From Thermoplasmata archaeon (GTDB lineage Archaea; Thermoplasmatota; Thermoplasmata; Thermoplasmatales; Thermoplasmataceae): DNA of 24,431 bases. The stretch is taken from contig JAJZXP010000356.1 of NCBI GenBank assembly GCA_021806345.1, forward strand, positions 1-24,431, in the 5' to 3' direction. The first letter of the stretch is position 1. Every line of letters starts with the position of its first letter. Below are positions 23,279 through 24,431 of the stretch, piece by piece. A model generated the notes under the pieces. The model saw only the letters and a program-made list of their open reading frames with translations, did not search any database and had not been told where the DNA came from. A program made the translations under genes and the position numbers.

Positions 23279-24431
23279 ATGATTAAGACTCATGGAGTTA
23301 GTTTTATTCTATTCTCAATTACTATCGCCTACTGCATTCTCTGGTCATTCATAAGCATAATCAAGATACTTTCGCTCCATGCATATGCGGCTGATCTGGG
23401 GTTCAGCGCCGAAAGGGGTTGGCTGGTCCTTCACACCAATCTGGGATTTGGTGGCTATGTGCACATACTTCTAAACTCAGGCATTGTATTCCTTCTATCC
23501 CCTCTCACAGCATCCGGAAACTTCTTCGCAATGGTCGTATTTCAGGCCTTTTCCATAGCGGTTATAGGTCCTGCCCTTTTCTTCATTTCCCGGGCGAAGG
23601 GGCTGGGCACATTTACATCCCTCCTCATCAGCGCTGCATTTTTCCTCTACTTCCCGGTGTACGGAATAATGTGGTTTGATTTTCACTACCAGGCTTTCTT
23701 TTTCCCTCTGTTTATCCTTGGCTACCTTTTCTACATTAAAGGGCATTATCTCCTTTCATTCCTTCTTTTCCTTCTGTCGGGAATGGTCAGGTTTCCATAC
23801 AGCATCTTTCCCCTTGCTTTTGCTCTGATAGAGTTATACATGGTTTTCTGTTCCCGTAAGTCAGGGGTCCAAAGAGACAAACTGGCATCTCTCACTGCCC
23901 TTTCAGTTATCATGTTCTTACTTACGGCACTTGGGACATTGTATTTTGGTCTGGTCCAATCCGTTCCGGGAACTGCGCCCATAGCCCTGCCGGCACTGTC
24001 CTGGCCTTTTTTCCAGAGGCTAGCAATAATTGCCTTGTTCCTTGGGCCGTTGCTGTTTCTTCCCGCGTTATCACCAAGATGGCTTGCCTTAGCGCTGCCT
24101 GGATTCTTTCTCATCCTAGCATCGTCATATACTGGCTATTCATACCAGCACATATTCCAGGGACAGTATATTTCCGGCATTGCGCCTTTTCTTCTGCTTG
24201 GATTCATAGATTCCATCGTCTACATTAAAAACAACAGGGATAAGCTGACGAGGCCCTCGCTGAGGAAACTTCCGCTCAGCAGCCTGTCTAATTCATATAA
24301 GTTGACTGTGTCTTCAGTGATAGTTCTGATCCTTCTTAACATGGTTTTCGCGCCGTTCGGCCCGTTAAACTCATTTTCACATGAAGGGTTCAATTTCCAT
24401 GGAAACACAAGTTACAACATTTCACAGTACA
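23279..24431 (+). CDS. DUF2079 polytopic membrane protein (copy 3), 3' end outside window
   Basis: An uninterrupted frame from the ATG at 23279 to the window end (384 full codons). TM1 is about residues 8-31, followed by YAADLGFSAERGW (36-48), the same D-L-G loop motif as the two other DUF2079 proteins. MWFDFHYQAFFFPLF (131-145) matches their FDFH motif. More helices run to about residue 360, and the visible part ends at the start of an Asn-rich outer domain (NTSYNIS). A TTTTATAAAG stretch at 23255-23264 is a possible TATA box, slightly close (about 20 nt). Codon and base composition differ from the other copies (about 48% GC in one hand-counted line, with many G/C third positions), as in the left-hand epimerase, so this copy probably belongs to the ancestral flanking chromosome. 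Minus-strand open frames over it are shadows. Confidence 0.82.
   Translation, partial: MIKTHGVSFILFSITIAYCILWSFISIIKILSLHAYAADLGFSAERGWLVLHTNLGFGGYVHILLNSGIVFLLSPLTASGNFFAMVVFQAFSIAVIGPALFFISRAKGLGTFTSLLISAAFFLYFPVYGIMWFDFHYQAFFFPLFILGYLFYIKGHYLLSFLLFLLSGMVRFPYSIFPLAFALIELYMVFCSRKSGVQRDKLASLTALSVIMFLLTALGTLYFGLVQSVPGTAPIALPALSWPFFQRLAIIALFLGPLLFLPALSPRWLALALPGFFLILASSYTGYSYQHIFQGQYISGIAPFLLLGFIDSIVYIKNNRDKLTRPSLRKLPLSSLSNSYKLTVSSVIVLILLNMVFAPFGPLNSFSHEGFNFHGNTSYNISQY

Noticed and set aside
23495..24114. Minus-strand open frames opposite the right-hand DUF2079 gene
   Set aside because: The plus-strand frame is open throughout, is strongly hydrophobic with DUF2079 motifs, and explains the region; the minus-strand products are highly charged and unlike any family, as expected for shadows of a membrane protein gene.
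1..24431. CRISPR array, tRNA or rRNA genes
   Set aside because: I looked for regularly spaced repeats and tRNA-like cloverleaf segments in the intergenic regions and saw none; almost all of the sequence is coding.

Overview
The window reads as archaeal, most likely Thermoplasmata (Thermoplasma/Ferroplasma/Cuniculiplasma-like). This is an inference, since no rRNA or other marker gene is present. The support is: AT-rich TATA-type boxes about 25-30 nt before start codons with no Shine-Dalgarno motif (leaderless genes), occasional GAGG(A/U)-type ribosome sites elsewhere, dolichol-phosphate-sugar synthase-like enzymes, and several DUF2079 polytopic membrane proteins. Almost every recognisable gene belongs to surface glycan (N-glycan, glycolipid or polysaccharide) synthesis.

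Layout. Left edge (1-1120, minus): a truncated and a complete NAD-dependent sugar epimerase/dehydratase, with base composition near 47% GC in a hand-counted line. At 1133-2050 there is debris: a decayed rve-type transposase (minus), a small lysine-rich ORF, and the C-terminal stub of an unknown plus-strand gene. From about 2 to 22.8 kb lies an AT-rich block (33% GC in a hand-counted line at 18.3 kb). It holds a flippase (2072-3721); Gmd, a Dol-P-mannose-synthase-like GT2 and another GT2 (minus, 3755-6779); a divergent paralogous GT2 (6942-7943); a DUF2079 protein and a GT4 (minus, 7954-11335); a plus-strand run of GT4, Alg5/AglJ-like GT2, three GT4s, DUF2079 and a GT9-like protein (11484-20074); and a minus-strand operon, SIS isomerase, nucleotidyltransferase-kinase fusion, HAD phosphatase (22686-20199). 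Right edge (23279-end): a third DUF2079 gene, cut by the window, with composition back near 48% GC.

How the genes could work together. Gmd, the epimerases and the SIS/NT-APH/HAD operon would make activated sugars. Two GT2 enzymes (4811-5623 and 12704-13549) would charge a polyprenyl phosphate carrier. The GT4 and GT9-like enzymes would build an oligosaccharide on the cytoplasmic face, the flippase would turn it over, and the DUF2079 proteins (GT-C-like layout with extracellular beta domains) could add sugars outside from Dol-P donors. The most interesting part is the three-gene operon. It encodes all four activities of the bacterial activated-heptose pathway (isomerase, kinase, phosphatase, nucleotidyltransferase) in three proteins, next to a GT9-like transferase, the fold family of heptosyltransferases. 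This suggests an archaeal heptose-like or other phospho-sugar activation route; the sugar itself is unknown.
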